Translations under genes and position numbers: made by a program
Source: an uncultured Cellvibrionales bacterium
GTDB lineage: Bacteria > Pseudomonadota > Gammaproteobacteria > Pseudomonadales > Porticoccaceae
Assembly: GCA_913031645.1 (NCBI GenBank)
Contig: CAJWFB010000002.1
Location: 1-64,000 of the forward strand
Reading direction: 5' to 3'
Length of the DNA: 64,000 nucleotides
The notes under the pieces: model-generated
What the model was told of the DNA's origin: nothing
The model's input: only the letters and a program-made list of their open reading frames with translations
Databases searched by the model: none
Part shown: positions 26,441 through 36,875 of the stretch, in pieces
Layout: each line of letters starts with the position of its first letter
Numbering within the stretch: position 1 is the first letter of the stretch

Positions 26441-27424
26441 TTAGCCGAACAATTTAGTGCGCACTGTGTTGCGATATGCACGTGGGCTGTTCCCAGCCCA
26501 CTGACGGAAACGTGATGAAAACCAGCTGGCCTCGTGATAACCGCTATAACTGGCAACATCAACAATAGGTAGGTCGGTGTTTTTTAAAAGGTCACAGGCA
26601 AAGCTCATGCGCGTGTCAGTCAGATAGGTATTTGGTGTGCTACCCACAGCAGCCTTAAAGCGGCGGTTGAACGTTCGAGTGGTCATGCCGAACTGTTTGG
26701 CTACACTGGAAATCGTGAGTACTTTATTTAAATTATCTTGAATCCACACCTGACTCTGTGCGATTGCCTCGTCACCATGCGCCCTATCATTGAGCGCACT
26801 TAAATTGGCGGGATCGGAAATATTACGAATTTCATGGAAGAAGTTTCTCTGCGCTTGTCGTGAAATTATACGACCAAAGTACCTTTCCACCTGATGCATC
26901 ATCAATTCGGCCATGGCATTAATGCTGGCGGCACAATAAAGATTGCCTGCTTGGGTAGTAAAATTTTGGCGATCTAACTTAATAGCCGGGTAATTTCGCT
27001 GCAGAGCATCGAAATAATGCCAGTGAGTGGTAGCTAATTTACCATCTAAAAGACCGGCTTCGGCCAGAAAACATACCCCAGTGCCAACCGCAGTAATTGT
27101 ACAATTAGACTGATATTGCTGCCTAAGCCAGGGGCCATATTGATAGTGTTTGAGAACAGCAGGACGTGGATTTCTCCACAGCGCGGGAATATGTATCAGG
27201 TCGCTTTGAAAACAATCGTTAATACTGTGTGTTGGTGATAGCTCAAATCCTGAGGATGTTTGTACCGGCAAGTCATCAGCACTGACGCGACGAATTTCTA
27301 CATCTTGTAAAGGGGCCCTGTTCGCCGCGGCTAAGGCCTGCGCGAAGTTAAAAATCTCTGCGGCGAGCGTGCTACTGGATACGAGCATATTATCGCAAAG
27401 AAGTAGCGTCAGATTGAATGCCAT
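26441..27424 (-). CDS. GlxA-type transcriptional regulator (DJ-1/PfpI domain plus AraC HTH)
   Basis: It has 327 residues. The N-terminal 190 or so residues resemble the DJ-1/PfpI amidase-like fold (LLLCDNMLVSSSTLAAEIFNFA, TAVGTGVCFLAEAGLLDG). The C-terminal AraC/XylS double HTH reads KVLTISSVAKQFGMTTRTFNRRFKAAVG and LPIVDVASYSGYHEASWFSSRFRQWAGNSPRAYR. The ligand is unknown. It is divergent from fabY across 117 bases, so fabY or itself may be a target. It converges on serA with 10 bases between. Confidence 0.88.
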   Translation of the reverse strand: MAFNLTLLLCDNMLVSSSTLAAEIFNFAQALAAANRAPLQDVEIRRVSADDLPVQTSSGFELSPTHSINDCFQSDLIHIPALWRNPRPAVLKHYQYGPWLRQQYQSNCTITAVGTGVCFLAEAGLLDGKLATTHWHYFDALQRNYPAIKLDRQNFTTQAGNLYCAASINAMAELMMHQVERYFGRIISRQAQRNFFHEIRNISDPANLSALNDRAHGDEAIAQSQVWIQDNLNKVLTISSVAKQFGMTTRTFNRRFKAAVGSTPNTYLTDTRMSFACDLLKNTDLPIVDVASYSGYHEASWFSSRFRQWAGNSPRAYRNTVRTKLFG

Positions 27425-27541
27425 AGAAATGTATATTTATCATTAAATGGCTTCTATATTAAAGAAATTGGCTAATAAGTTAAAGAATAGTAGTAATATA
27501 ACTTTTAAACTCTCAACATGTAACTAATTAGAGATGTATCT

Positions 27542-29431
27542 ATGCCTCATGTACTACCAGTCATCGTGGGTTTCGGAGGGTTCAATGCCGCTGGCCGAAG
27601 CTCGTCTCATCAAGCGTTTCGTCGCATGGTGCTTGAGTCACTGCCGTCTAGCGAACAGCACAGTACTATTGCTAGTTTAGCTTGCTTGATGGGCCTGATT
27701 CATGCGGATGGTGGGAGCTATACCGATACTCAGGGGGCAGAGTTAACAATAGAGACTGTATTTGAACATTACCAAGAGGCCGTTATAGCGGGCACTTTAG
27801 TACGAAAAATTGAACATTTCGACCCATCTAACTTGTCTGGGCACCGGAAGGTTGATTTTTCGGAGCAGCAGGTGACTGTTTTTACAATGGCTAAGCGAGA
27901 CTTGCCTAAACAGTTACCAAGCGATTGGCAGATTCGTGAGGTTGAAGAGGGGCGAGTTGAAATAACAACTTCAGGTAAAGATAAGCATCTGGTATCCGTT
28001 CCTTACGAGCTAGCTGCCAAGGCGGCTGGGCAGCTGCCGCGAGGATTTGATTTAACCGAGCATTACAACGCCCGCTTTCATCCTCGAGGATTGCAAATGG
28101 CCCTTATAGGGGCTAGCGATGCTATCCACTCTATGGGGATCCCATGGCAAAAAGTCGCTGCAAAAGTGCGGCCAGATGAGATTGGTGTGTATTCTTCCAG
28201 TGTCTTCGGGCAAGTCGATGATCAGGGTATCGGGGGGTTATTTCAGGCCCGTTTAAGAGGTGAGCGAACCACCGCAAAGCAGGTAGCCTTGGGTCTAAAC
28301 TCCATGCCCGCTGACTTCGTTAATGCCTATGTGCTGGGTAATGTAGGACATACCGAAGCGACCACAGGGGCTTGTGCTAGTTTTCTGTACTCATTGCAGG
28401 CTGCGGTAAGAGACCTTCGCAGTGGACGGCGGCGAATCGCGGTGGTGGGCAATGCAGAGGCGCCTATTACACCAGAAATGTCGGAGGGGTTTTCAAATAT
28501 GGGGGCCCTTGGCAGTGATGAAAATCTTTGCAAAATCGATGGATCAGCGACCCCTGATTGGCGCCGAGCGAGTCGGCCATTCGGCGAGAACTGTGGCTTT
28601 ACTCTCTCTGAGGCGACCCAATATATCGTGCTGATGGATGATCTGTTAGCCATAGAGCTCGGCGCGGATGTTCATGGCGCAGTCCCTGAGGTTTTCATTA
28701 ACGCAGATGGAGTAAAAAAATCCATTTCGTCTCCTGGGGTTGGCAATTATATTTCCTTTTCCAAGGCTGTTGCCGCTGCCGTTGATATAGTCGGTATTGA
28801 AGCGGTGCAGATGCGCAGCTTTGTTCATGCGCACGGCTCTAGTACACCTGCCAACCGCGTTACTGAGTCTGAGTTAATCAGTCGGGTCGCCGAAACCTTT
28901 GATATTGATGATTGGCCGGTGACAGCAGTCAAAGCATACGTGGGCCATAGTGTTGCGGCAGCTAGTGGAGATCAGCTTATTTCTGCATTGGGTACCTTTA
29001 AATATGGGTTAATTCCAGGGATCAAAACGGTTGATAAGCTTGCCGAAGATGTTCACCAACAGCGACTTAATTTCCTACTTAATGACACTGTGAGCCCCAC
29101 AAAAATGGAGGTTTCGTTCATTAACTCAAAAGGATTTGGTGGCAATAATGCCTCAGCGGTCTTGCTATCTGCAGACAAAGTCAATGCGATGTTATTAAAG
29201 CGATATGGTAAAGCATTTACACATTATATTGATCGACGAGAGATTACGCGTAAGGCCGCTGAGGACTATGCTATTCAAGCTGATCGTGGGAATTTAGAGG
29301 TGATCTATCGGTTTGGCGAGGAACTCGTCGATGAAAAAGCGGTAACTATCACCAAAATGGGGATGAACATTCCCGGATTTAGCCGCAAGATTGAATTCAA
29401 CTTTAAAAATCTTTGGCAGGATATGCAGTAA
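27542..29431 (+). CDS. fabY: Beta-ketoacyl-ACP synthase FabY-like
   Basis: Predicted to condense acetyl-CoA with malonyl-ACP and start fatty acid synthesis, the role shown for FabY of Pseudomonas aeruginosa. It has 629 residues, similar in length to FabY. Conserved blocks are PVIVGFGGFNAAGRSS at the start, RFHPRGLQMALIGASDAI, TGACASFLYSLQ (nucleophile Cys278), VHAHGSSTPANRVTESE and VKAYVGHSVAAASGDQL (catalytic histidines), then FINSKGFGGNNAS. Whether the genome also has fabH cannot be seen here. The ribosome site is weak. The end overlaps the opposing protease gene by 29 bases. Confidence 0.9.
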   Translation: MPHVLPVIVGFGGFNAAGRSSSHQAFRRMVLESLPSSEQHSTIASLACLMGLIHADGGSYTDTQGAELTIETVFEHYQEAVIAGTLVRKIEHFDPSNLSGHRKVDFSEQQVTVFTMAKRDLPKQLPSDWQIREVEEGRVEITTSGKDKHLVSVPYELAAKAAGQLPRGFDLTEHYNARFHPRGLQMALIGASDAIHSMGIPWQKVAAKVRPDEIGVYSSSVFGQVDDQGIGGLFQARLRGERTTAKQVALGLNSMPADFVNAYVLGNVGHTEATTGACASFLYSLQAAVRDLRSGRRRIAVVGNAEAPITPEMSEGFSNMGALGSDENLCKIDGSATPDWRRASRPFGENCGFTLSEATQYIVLMDDLLAIELGADVHGAVPEVFINADGVKKSISSPGVGNYISFSKAVAAAVDIVGIEAVQMRSFVHAHGSSTPANRVTESELISRVAETFDIDDWPVTAVKAYVGHSVAAASGDQLISALGTFKYGLIPGIKTVDKLAEDVHQQRLNFLLNDTVSPTKMEVSFINSKGFGGNNASAVLLSADKVNAMLLKRYGKAFTHYIDRREITRKAAEDYAIQADRGNLEVIYRFGEELVDEKAVTITKMGMNIPGFSRKIEFNFKNLWQDMQ

Positions 29432-30266
29432 ATTCACGTAGTTGGGCAAGCACATAAACATCTATCTTTCTGGCTTGATTGATGAGTGTTTCCGGGTTGG
29501 CAAAAGCCCCAGCAGTGGCGTGAATTTTTTTTGTGCCTGGCGGGCTAAACAGCAGAGTGCCACCATGGATGCCAACGACGACTCCTGTTTTTGCGTCGAT
29601 TAAAGGTCCTCCAGAAGCCCCCCGGCCCGCATCGCAGTCATGCAGGAGTAATTGGGCACTAACAAATTGCCGCGATAAAAATGGCCGGCAATCACTACTC
29701 ATACTGATATTATTCTCACTTTCGTTAAAGCCCAATAGCTGCAACTGGTGACTGTTCTGTCCAGTCAAATTTAACTTCATCCCTGAGTGTCGGAGTTTTT
29801 TCTTTAATGCGATGAAGACAATATCTTGACTAGCTAGCCGCATCTTATTGTTGATTGTCGGCTTAAAATCATGCGCAGAGACTCGCGCGAAGGCTACTCC
29901 ACTGAGGCGTTTTCCCTGCGGGTGATAGGCACACTTTTCGTAGCGCTCATGAGTATCGGGGTGGTATAAAATATGGGCGGCAGTAAGAACAATTGACTGC
30001 TGTTGGTTGGAGTTACTATCGCGGGTAGCGATATGCACTGCAGTCCCGCGCAGACCACCGTCGCAGATAATAGTACCTACAGAACGTTGGAATTTATTGG
30101 GCGCTAGGAGGCGCTGATCTTCAATACCATTTGCCGGATTTCCATCACCAAAAATAGCGGCAGAACTATGCGTGTTAATTAGCAGGCTAAAGAAAAGCGC
30201 ACAGATATAGATTTTTTTATTGGTACCCGATGAGAACAAAAAATGGCCAAAACTGCGGTGATTCAT
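29403..30266 (-). CDS. Secreted trypsin-like serine protease (S1 family)
   Basis: It has 287 residues. A signal peptide with the hydrophobic stretch IYICALFFSLLI ends near residue 36 (SSAA). The catalytic triad is visible: His98 in LTAAHIL, Asp148 in ASQDIVFI and Ser218 in GASGGPL, with cysteines at 68, 112, 193 and 211 that could form disulfides. There is no PDZ domain, so it is not DegP. I chose ATG 30266, with GGGGTAG upstream, over an ATG at 30287 inside rsmE. It lies 7 bases after rsmE, so it is probably cotranscribed. Substrate unknown. Confidence 0.82.
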   Translation of the reverse strand: MNHRSFGHFLFSSGTNKKIYICALFFSLLINTHSSAAIFGDGNPANGIEDQRLLAPNKFQRSVGTIICDGGLRGTAVHIATRDSNSNQQQSIVLTAAHILYHPDTHERYEKCAYHPQGKRLSGVAFARVSAHDFKPTINNKMRLASQDIVFIALKKKLRHSGMKLNLTGQNSHQLQLLGFNESENNISMSSDCRPFLSRQFVSAQLLLHDCDAGRGASGGPLIDAKTGVVVGIHGGTLLFSPPGTKKIHATAGAFANPETLINQARKIDVYVLAQLREFTAYPAKDF

Positions 30267-30273
30267 AAACGTT

Positions 30274-31005
30274 CTACCCCATATCACCCCATAAAGATTG
30301 CAAAATACTTATTGCTGCTAATGGCGCTGTCTCTGTGCGTAAAACCCGTGGGCCTAATTTAATGGCATGATAGGTATGGCTTTCCGCTAGCGCTATTTCT
30401 TCGTCGGACAGACCGCCCTCGGGACCAACTAAAAGGGTAACTATGCCATCAATATTTTGCAGTTCAGTAAGCCTTGTCTCGGTGCGATGATGTAATACGA
30501 TCTTGAGGCCTCTCTGGTCATTTGCTAGATGTTGTGGCAGCGGGCTAGCGGGATTGATTATTGGAATAATATTTCGCTGACATTGCTCACAGGCACTTAT
30601 CGCGACTTGTTGCCAGTGAGTCAATCTTTTCTTTAATCGAGAACCCATTAGCTTGACTTCTGTGCGCTCTGTGAAAATAGGGGTGATGGCGTGGACGCCC
30701 AGTTCAGTGGCTTTTTGTATGACCCAATCCATACGCTCGCCGCGAGAAATACCGATGGCGAGGTGTATTTTCAAAGGTGATTCGCGGTCATTAGATAGTG
30801 ATTGGACAATGGACGCGGTGGCTTGGTTTTTACCGAGACTGACGACTTCTGCGACGTACTCTAGCCCATCGCCATTAAATAAGTTAATCCTTTGGCCCGG
30901 GATCATACGGAGAACAGAGCTAAGATAGCGAGCAGCATCTTTGTCCAGGTTGACAAGACTATCTGCGTTGAGTATCTGTCGCGTGTAGAGTCGTGGAATA
31001 CGCAT
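30274..31005 (-). CDS. rsmE: 16S rRNA (uracil-1498-N3)-methyltransferase RsmE
   Basis: SPOUT-fold enzyme that makes m3U1498 in 16S rRNA. It has 243 residues with the N-terminal PUA-like domain (RIPRLYTRQI...YLSSVLRMIPGQRINLFNGDG) and the knotted SAM-binding end LLVGPEGGLSDEEI and LGPRVLRTETAPLAAI. Length is normal. It starts about 65 bases after the ahcY terminator. Confidence 0.95.
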   Translation of the reverse strand: MRIPRLYTRQILNADSLVNLDKDAARYLSSVLRMIPGQRINLFNGDGLEYVAEVVSLGKNQATASIVQSLSNDRESPLKIHLAIGISRGERMDWVIQKATELGVHAITPIFTERTEVKLMGSRLKKRLTHWQQVAISACEQCQRNIIPIINPASPLPQHLANDQRGLKIVLHHRTETRLTELQNIDGIVTLLVGPEGGLSDEEIALAESHTYHAIKLGPRVLRTETAPLAAISILQSLWGDMG

Positions 31006-31070
31006 GCTAGTTAACCCCTAATTTAGGCCATAAGATTACGACAAAAAGGAGGATAAATCTGCTGTTTCAC

Positions 31071-31107
31071 AAAAAAACCTCTAGCCCGAACAACCAAGCT
31101 AGAGGTT
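31071..31107 (-). terminator. Intrinsic terminator after ahcY
   Basis: On the minus strand AACCTCTAGC (31107-31098) pairs with GCTAGAGGTT (31085-31076), followed by a T7 run down to 31071. It lies 20 bases past the ahcY stop and ends the sahR-metK-ahcY operon. Confidence 0.88.
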
Positions 31108-31126
31108 TTAACGTGATCAACAATTC

Positions 31127-32503
31127 TTAGTACTTGTAGCTGTCGCCTTTGAAGGGGCCGTTAATCGGCACTCCGATATAATCTGCTTGCTCTTGAGTCA
31201 GATTGGTAATCACGCCGCCAAAACCGGCCACCATATGACGAGCAACCTCCTCGTCAAGATGCTTGGGCAGGACCTCAACACGAAGCATTTCCGCCTGAGT
31301 CGCGGAGTCCTGAGAGGCGAATTTCTTTGAATAGAGATCGATTTGCGCCAATACCTGATTGGCGAAAGAACCGTCCATAATCCGACTAGGATGGCCAGTT
31401 GCATTACCCAAATTAACGAGACGTCCCTCAGCAAGCAGAAGCAGGTGATCATTTGATGCTTTGTCGCGGTAAACTTTATGAACTTGGGGTTTGATTTCGT
31501 CCCACTGCCAGTTATCACGCATAAATGCGGTATCGATTTCATTGTCAAAATGGCCAATATTACAGACAACACAACCACTTTTCAGCGCAGCCAAAACATC
31601 AGAACCACAAACGTTATAGTTACCAGTAGTAGTCACAAACATATCGGTATTGGCCAATAGATGTGAGTCCACACCGTTTGATATGTCACCATCTATATGC
31701 GTAGAAACTATTTCAAAGCCATCCAAGCAGGCTTGCATCGCGCAGATGGGATCGACTTCGGTTATCTTAACAACCATCCCTTCCTGACGGAGAGACTGTG
31801 CAGAACCCTTACCGACATCGCCATAACCAACAACAACCGCCTTTTTACCCGCTAGAAGGTGGTCAGTCGCTCGCTTAATGGCATCGTTGAGACTGTGTCT
31901 GCAGCCATACTTATTATCGCATTTGGACTTTGTCACAGAATCATTAACGTTGATGGCTGGGACTTTGAGTTCACCCGCAGCAAGCATTTCATACAGGCGA
32001 TGAACACCTGTCGTAGTCTCTTCGGTCACCCCATGAACAGCCTCAAGTACCTGTGGAAATTTGTTGTGAAGTAGAGACGTTAGATCTCCTCCGTCATCCA
32101 GAATCATGTTGGCGTTCCAGGGTACGCCATCCTTTAATACTTGCTGTTCTAGGCACCATTCATACTCGTCTTCTGTTTCACCTTTCCATGCGAAAACGGG
32201 CGTTCCGCTAGCAGCGACAGCGGCGGCCGCATGATCTTGAGTGGAGAAGATATTACAAGACGTCCATCGTACCTCAGCACCTAAATCGATTAGTGTTTCA
32301 ATAAGAACCGCAGTCTGAATGGTCATATGAATACAGCCCAAAATACGCGCGTCGGCCAACGGTTGCTCAGCACGATACTTTTCACGGAGTGCCATCAAGG
32401 CAGGCATTTCCGATTCCGCGATGGAGATTTCTTTCTTACCCCAGTCTGCCAATGAAATATCGGCAACCTTATAATCTTCGAAGTTTTGACCTATTGCAGT
32501 CAT
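31127..32503 (-). CDS. ahcY: S-adenosylhomocysteinase
   Basis: Splits S-adenosylhomocysteine into adenosine and homocysteine, closing the methylation cycle. The start [15 protein letters not shown] at 32503 is preceded by AAGGA; a further 10 residues upstream do not match the family. It has 458 residues. Motifs: [14 protein letters not shown], the substrate region [16 protein letters not shown] and the NAD site [17 protein letters not shown], ending [10 protein letters not shown]. It is last in the operon with metK and the SahR-like regulator. Confidence 0.97.
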   Translation of the reverse strand: MTAIGQNFEDYKVADISLADWGKKEISIAESEMPALMALREKYRAEQPLADARILGCIHMTIQTAVLIETLIDLGAEVRWTSCNIFSTQDHAAAAVAASGTPVFAWKGETEDEYEWCLEQQVLKDGVPWNANMILDDGGDLTSLLHNKFPQVLEAVHGVTEETTTGVHRLYEMLAAGELKVPAINVNDSVTKSKCDNKYGCRHSLNDAIKRATDHLLAGKKAVVVGYGDVGKGSAQSLRQEGMVVKITEVDPICAMQACLDGFEIVSTHIDGDISNGVDSHLLANTDMFVTTTGNYNVCGSDVLAALKSGCVVCNIGHFDNEIDTAFMRDNWQWDEIKPQVHKVYRDKASNDHLLLLAEGRLVNLGNATGHPSRIMDGSFANQVLAQIDLYSKKFASQDSATQAEMLRVEVLPKHLDEEVARHMVAGFGGVITNLTQEQADYIGVPINGPFKGDSYKY

Positions 32504-32550
32504 TATAAAATTCCTTATAGATTTAAATGTCAATTAGTGAATGTTCGTTT

Positions 32551-33705
32551 TTAAAGCGCGTTTTTGAGTAGCGCTACTTTGTCTGTTTTTTCCCATGTAA
32601 AGTTCTCTTCCTCTCTACCAAAATGCCCGTAGGCAGCTGTCGGTTGATAGATGGGACGGCGCAAATCCAACATTTCAATTAGACCTCTTGGACGAAGATC
32701 AAAATGCTCGCGAACGAGATTGGCTATCTCTTCATCACTGAGCTTTCCTGTACCGTAGGTATCAATACTGATTGATGTAGGCTCAGACACCCCAATAGCG
32801 TATGAAACTTGTATTTCGCAGCGATCAGCCAGCCCAGCAGCGACAATATTTTTCGCCACATAGCGCCCTGCATAAGCGGCTGACCGGTCTACCTTAGTAG
32901 GGTCCTTGCCAGAAAACGCGCCACCACCGTGGTGTGCCATTCCGCCATAGGTATCAACGATAATTTTACGTCCCGTGAGACCGCAGTCTCCTACAGGACC
33001 ACCAATGATAAACTGACCGGTAGGGTTGATATGGTATTGAGTTCCTGCGTGAAGCCACTCTGCGGGTAAAATTGGCGCAATAATTTCGGCGCGTACCGCC
33101 TCTTGAAGATCGGCCAAAGAGATATCTGGAGAATGCTGAGTTGATAGCACAACAGCATCTATAGCAACTGGCTTACCTTGGTCATAACGCAAGGTTACCT
33201 GGCTTTTCGCATCTGGGCGTAACCAAGGGAGCATGCCATTTTTACGCACTTCCGCTTGCCGTTTAACTAACAAATGCGAATAGTAAATGGGTGCTGGCAT
33301 TAGAACAGCAGTTTCGTTAGTCGCATAACCGAACATTAGTCCTTGGTCTCCAGCACCAATGTCTTTATTCTCAGCGGCATCCACACCTTGAGCGATATCA
33401 TTAGACTGCTTACCAATAGCATTCAGAACAGCACAGGTATTGCCATCAAAGCCAACCTCAGAATTGTCATAGCCAATACCCGTAATGACATTACGGACAA
33501 CTTCTTCCAGGTCCACATAGGTGTTGGTGCGAACTTCACCGGCAATAATAGTCATGCCAGTTTTCACCATTGTTTCAACGGCGACTCTAGAGTTGGGATC
33601 ATCCTTAATAATCGAATCAAGAACAGCGTCCGAGATCTGATCGGCCATTTTGTCGGGATGTCCCTCAGACACTGATTCTGAGGTAAATAAATTGTATGTA
33701 GACAT
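32551..33705 (-). CDS. metK: S-adenosylmethionine synthetase
   Basis: Makes SAM from methionine and ATP. It has 384 residues. The start [19 protein letters not shown] is standard. Other signatures are [12 protein letters not shown] near residue 116 and [19 protein letters not shown] near residue 260. AAAAGGA precedes the ATG. It lies 14 bases after the regulator and 47 bases before ahcY, so synthesis and recycling of SAM are coexpressed. No SAM or SAH riboswitch-like structure was recognised in these gaps. Confidence 0.98.
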   Translation of the reverse strand: MSTYNLFTSESVSEGHPDKMADQISDAVLDSIIKDDPNSRVAVETMVKTGMTIIAGEVRTNTYVDLEEVVRNVITGIGYDNSEVGFDGNTCAVLNAIGKQSNDIAQGVDAAENKDIGAGDQGLMFGYATNETAVLMPAPIYYSHLLVKRQAEVRKNGMLPWLRPDAKSQVTLRYDQGKPVAIDAVVLSTQHSPDISLADLQEAVRAEIIAPILPAEWLHAGTQYHINPTGQFIIGGPVGDCGLTGRKIIVDTYGGMAHHGGGAFSGKDPTKVDRSAAYAGRYVAKNIVAAGLADRCEIQVSYAIGVSEPTSISIDTYGTGKLSDEEIANLVREHFDLRPRGLIEMLDLRRPIYQPTAAYGHFGREEENFTWEKTDKVALLKNAL

Positions 33706-33719
33706 AAAAATTCCTTTTA

Positions 33720-34715
33720 TTAACTAAATTTTAAACTGAATTGTCGTAATTGAATTCGGAACCCATTACGCTGAGTCAGATAGAGACTATCCCCTTCGGT
33801 TAGGCCGGCAGAACGGGCCCACCGAGTTATTGCCTCGGGTTCAAAACCTAGCCACATATCGCCACACGATGTTTTGGTCCATTCCTGATCATGAACGCAT
33901 AGATCGGTTATGATCAAAATTCCGTTTTCCTTAAGCAACCTAGCGCAGTCAGCAATAATATCTGCGGGCACTGGGTTGTGGTGGAGCACCATATTTAAGG
34001 ATACAAAATCGAAAGTCTTTTTCTGTATAGCTGTCGCCTGCGTATCACCGAGAAAAAAAGTGACGTTTTCTAGGTTCTGTGCCACTGCTCTGGTCTTACA
34101 TTGATCGAGCATTACCAGTGAATTATCAACCGCAGTAACCTGTTTAAACTGAGACGAAAGCGCACTTAAAAAATGGCCATAACCTGGGCCAATCTCTAAA
34201 GCAGAGTCGCAGCCTGCGATATGCTTTGGTAAAAACTCTTCCAAACTTTCTCCGTAGTCAGACCAACCAGCAATCAAATCTTGGTTTTGCTCAAAGCGGT
34301 GAGCATTTTGGTCAAAAAAAGCAACAGATGCTGCTGAGCGATCTGTATTAATTGCTGTTAGGCGATTGCTGTAGATTAGATCTAAGGCAGCCAAATCAAT
34401 AGTTTGAAAGAGACTCCGTTGTAGTTTTTGCAAATCAGAGTCTGGGTTTGCCTCGTTGCGACAATAAAAAATTGACGTACCTTCTCTGCGCGTTGCAACC
34501 AAAGAGGCACCGGCAAGAATTTTCAGGTGGTGGCTCATCGCAGGCTGGCGAATGTCAAAAACAGCACATAGCTCTAAGACACCATAGGCATTTTGCTGCA
34601 ATACTTTTAAAATTTGCATGCGCAGGGGGTCACCCGCGGCCTTGCATAAAGCAGCGACGGTATCGGTATCCGTGGGAGAGGGATACTCATAGTTAAAAGC
34701 GCGTGAACTCGTCAT
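33720..34715 (-). CDS. sahR: ArsR-family regulator fused to a SAM methyltransferase domain (SahR-like)
   Basis: It has 331 residues. The N-terminal ArsR winged helix (residues 20-100) has [16 protein letters not shown] and [24 protein letters not shown]. The C-terminal class I methyltransferase fold has [16 protein letters not shown] and [12 protein letters not shown]. SahR proteins have this architecture and control SAM-cycle genes by sensing S-adenosylhomocysteine; operon position with metK and ahcY supports that. The methyltransferase domain probably serves as the ligand sensor. AT-rich palindromes lie just upstream. Alternative: a bifunctional enzyme. Confidence 0.85.
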   Translation of the reverse strand: MTSSRAFNYEYPSPTDTDTVAALCKAAGDPLRMQILKVLQQNAYGVLELCAVFDIRQPAMSHHLKILAGASLVATRREGTSIFYCRNEANPDSDLQKLQRSLFQTIDLAALDLIYSNRLTAINTDRSAASVAFFDQNAHRFEQNQDLIAGWSDYGESLEEFLPKHIAGCDSALEIGPGYGHFLSALSSQFKQVTAVDNSLVMLDQCKTRAVAQNLENVTFFLGDTQATAIQKKTFDFVSLNMVLHHNPVPADIIADCARLLKENGILIITDLCVHDQEWTKTSCGDMWLGFEPEAITRWARSAGLTEGDSLYLTQRNGFRIQLRQFSLKFS

Positions 34716-34740
34716 GCGCGCATCGTAACATGAGGCCTAT

Positions 34741-34764
34741 ATATATCAAAATATTTTTATATAT
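34741..34764. promoter_or_regulatory. AT-rich palindrome upstream of sahR (candidate SahR operator)
   Basis: A 24-base near-perfect inverted repeat: ATATAT, one mismatch, AAAATATTTT, one mismatch, ATATAT. It starts 26 bases upstream of the sahR ATG. A dimeric ArsR protein could bind such a site. A second AT-rich stretch with TAATATT and AATAT follows at 34764-34780. Confidence 0.5.
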
Positions 34765-34814
34765 TAATATTTAAGAATATGCCCTAAAACAATAACCACA
34801 ATAACGAATTTCGG

Positions 34815-34843
34815 TTTACTGATATCCCTGTGTCGGAGATAAT
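34815..34843 (+). promoter_or_regulatory. Predicted sigma-70 promoter for tkt-epd-pgk-fba
   Basis: TTTACT at 34815-34820, a 17-base spacer and GATAAT at 34838-34843. TTTCAGGAG then precedes the tkt ATG at 34881. Confidence 0.5.
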
Positions 34844-34880
34844 GGTAACCCCAATCTTTTCCTTTCAGGAGTAATATTCC

Positions 34881-36875
34881 ATGGCCTCACGTAGAGACCT
34901 TGCTAATGCCATTCGCGCTCTCAGTATGGATGCCGTACAACAAGCTAACAGTGGTCATCCAGGAGCCCCCATGGGCATGGCAGATATCGCTGAAGTCCTC
35001 TGGAATGACTATTTAAAGCATAACCCTGCTGATCCTGAATGGGCCAATCGAGATCGATTTGTACTGTCAAACGGCCACGGCTCTATGCTCTTATACTCTT
35101 TACTGCATCTCTCTGGTTACGCGCTGCCTATCGAAGAGCTAAAGAATTTTCGGCAATTGCATTCCAAGACCCCGGGGCATCCAGAGTATGACTATGCGCC
35201 TGGTGTTGAGACGACAACAGGACCACTTGGCCAAGGGCTAAGTAACGCCGTCGGTATGGCGTTAGCAGAAAAGGTCTTGGCAGCACAATTCAATCGTCCA
35301 GGTCACGATGTTGTCGATCACCAAACATACACTTTTTTGGGCGATGGTTGCTTAATGGAAGGTATCTCCCACGAAGTCTCTTCTTTGGCTGGAACCTTAA
35401 AACTAGGTAAGTTAACCGCATTTTACGACGACAACGGTATCTCTATTGATGGTGAAGTTGAAGGTTGGTTTAGCGACGACACGCCGGCTCGTTTCGAAGC
35501 ATACGGCTGGCAAGTGATTGCTAATGTGGATGGCCATGATAGCAGTGCCATTAAGGCGGCTATAGAAACTGCAAAAGATGAGCCTGACAAGCCAACTTTG
35601 GTTTGCTGCAAAACGATTATTGGTTTTGGCTCTCCGAATAAACAGGGGAAAGAAGATTGCCATGGTGCGCCCTTAGGTGCTGATGAAATTGTGTTGGCCC
35701 GTGAACAGTTGGGATGGAGTCATGCGCCCTTTGACATTCCGAGTGATCTCTATGAAGGCTGGAATGCTCGAGTGAATGGCGCCTCTGCGCAATCAGAGTG
35801 GAATAAGCAGATAGATGCTTATCGTGCTGAGTTCCCCGATTTAGCTGTTGAGTTTGAAAGACGCACCAGTGGCCAACTTCCACTCAACTTCAGTGATAAA
35901 GCCGATGCTTATATCGCGGAGTGCCAAGCAAAGATGGAAAAAATTGCTTCTCGCAAAGCGTCACAAAATTGTTTAAATGCTTTTGGGCCGCTACTACCCG
36001 AATTGCTGGGCGGTTCAGCCGATCTAGCGGGATCTAACCTCACGATCTGGTCTGGATCCAAAGATATCACCGCCGATAATGCGGATGGCAATTATATTTA
36101 TTACGGTGTTCGTGAATTTGGTATGAGCGCCATGATGAATGGCATCGCCTTACATGGTGGCTTTATCAATTATGGCGCGACCTTCCTGATGTTCATGGAA
36201 TACGCGCGTAACGCGGTACGCATGGCGGCCATAATGAAGCAGCAAAGTATCTTCGTATATACCCATGACTCCATTGGTCTTGGTGAAGATGGTCCGACGC
36301 ATCAGCCAGTAGAGCAACTCAGTGCACTGCGTTCCACACCTAACTTAAATACTTGGCGGCCCTGCGACACTGTCGAATCCGCGGTATGCTGGAAAAGTGC
36401 TATTGAAAATCAGGGTGGCCCAAGTGCTTTGGTCTTCAGCAGGCAAGGACTTGCACCTATGTCGCGCACGGTTGAGCAGGTAGCTGCAATTGCTCAGGGC
36501 GGCTATGTCCTGCAAGACTGTATCGACCCACAGGCGATTATTATCGCCACGGGCTCTGAGGTTGAATTGGCGGTACATGCCGCAAATGCGCTTGCTGATC
36601 AAGGCATTCATACTCGCGTGGTATCTATGCCCTGCGCTGAAATTTTCTCGGCTCAGGATGCCGCGTATCGTGAATCAGTGCTTCCCTCGGAGATAAGAGC
36701 GAGAGTTGCAGTGGAGGCTTTGCATGCGGACTACTGGCATAAATTTGTTGGTCTAGATGGTCGTGTAGTGGGTATGCGTACTTTTGGCGAATCTGCTCCT
36801 GGTGGCGAATTAATGAAGGAATTCGGCTTTACTGTCGAGAATGTTGTAGGCAATGTCATCGAGGCGATTGGCTAG
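34881..36875 (+). CDS. tkt: Transketolase
   Basis: TPP enzyme that moves two-carbon units in the pentose phosphate pathway. It has 664 residues. Features: [20 protein letters not shown] start, [18 protein letters not shown], the TPP region [15 protein letters not shown] (about residues 152-166), [18 protein letters not shown] near residue 410 and the [19 protein letters not shown] loop near residue 455. It begins the tkt-epd-pgk-fba operon. Its stop overlaps the epd GTG start by one base. Confidence 0.97.
   Translation: MASRRDLANAIRALSMDAVQQANSGHPGAPMGMADIAEVLWNDYLKHNPADPEWANRDRFVLSNGHGSMLLYSLLHLSGYALPIEELKNFRQLHSKTPGHPEYDYAPGVETTTGPLGQGLSNAVGMALAEKVLAAQFNRPGHDVVDHQTYTFLGDGCLMEGISHEVSSLAGTLKLGKLTAFYDDNGISIDGEVEGWFSDDTPARFEAYGWQVIANVDGHDSSAIKAAIETAKDEPDKPTLVCCKTIIGFGSPNKQGKEDCHGAPLGADEIVLAREQLGWSHAPFDIPSDLYEGWNARVNGASAQSEWNKQIDAYRAEFPDLAVEFERRTSGQLPLNFSDKADAYIAECQAKMEKIASRKASQNCLNAFGPLLPELLGGSADLAGSNLTIWSGSKDITADNADGNYIYYGVREFGMSAMMNGIALHGGFINYGATFLMFMEYARNAVRMAAIMKQQSIFVYTHDSIGLGEDGPTHQPVEQLSALRSTPNLNTWRPCDTVESAVCWKSAIENQGGPSALVFSRQGLAPMSRTVEQVAAIAQGGYVLQDCIDPQAIIIATGSEVELAVHAANALADQGIHTRVVSMPCAEIFSAQDAAYRESVLPSEIRARVAVEALHADYWHKFVGLDGRVVGMRTFGESAPGGELMKEFGFTVENVVGNVIEAIG

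Noticed and set aside
33706..34880. SAM or SAH riboswitch upstream of metK or ahcY
   Set aside because: The gaps are 14 and 47 bases inside the operon, and the region before the regulator shows only AT-rich palindromes, not the conserved GC-stem architecture of these riboswitches.
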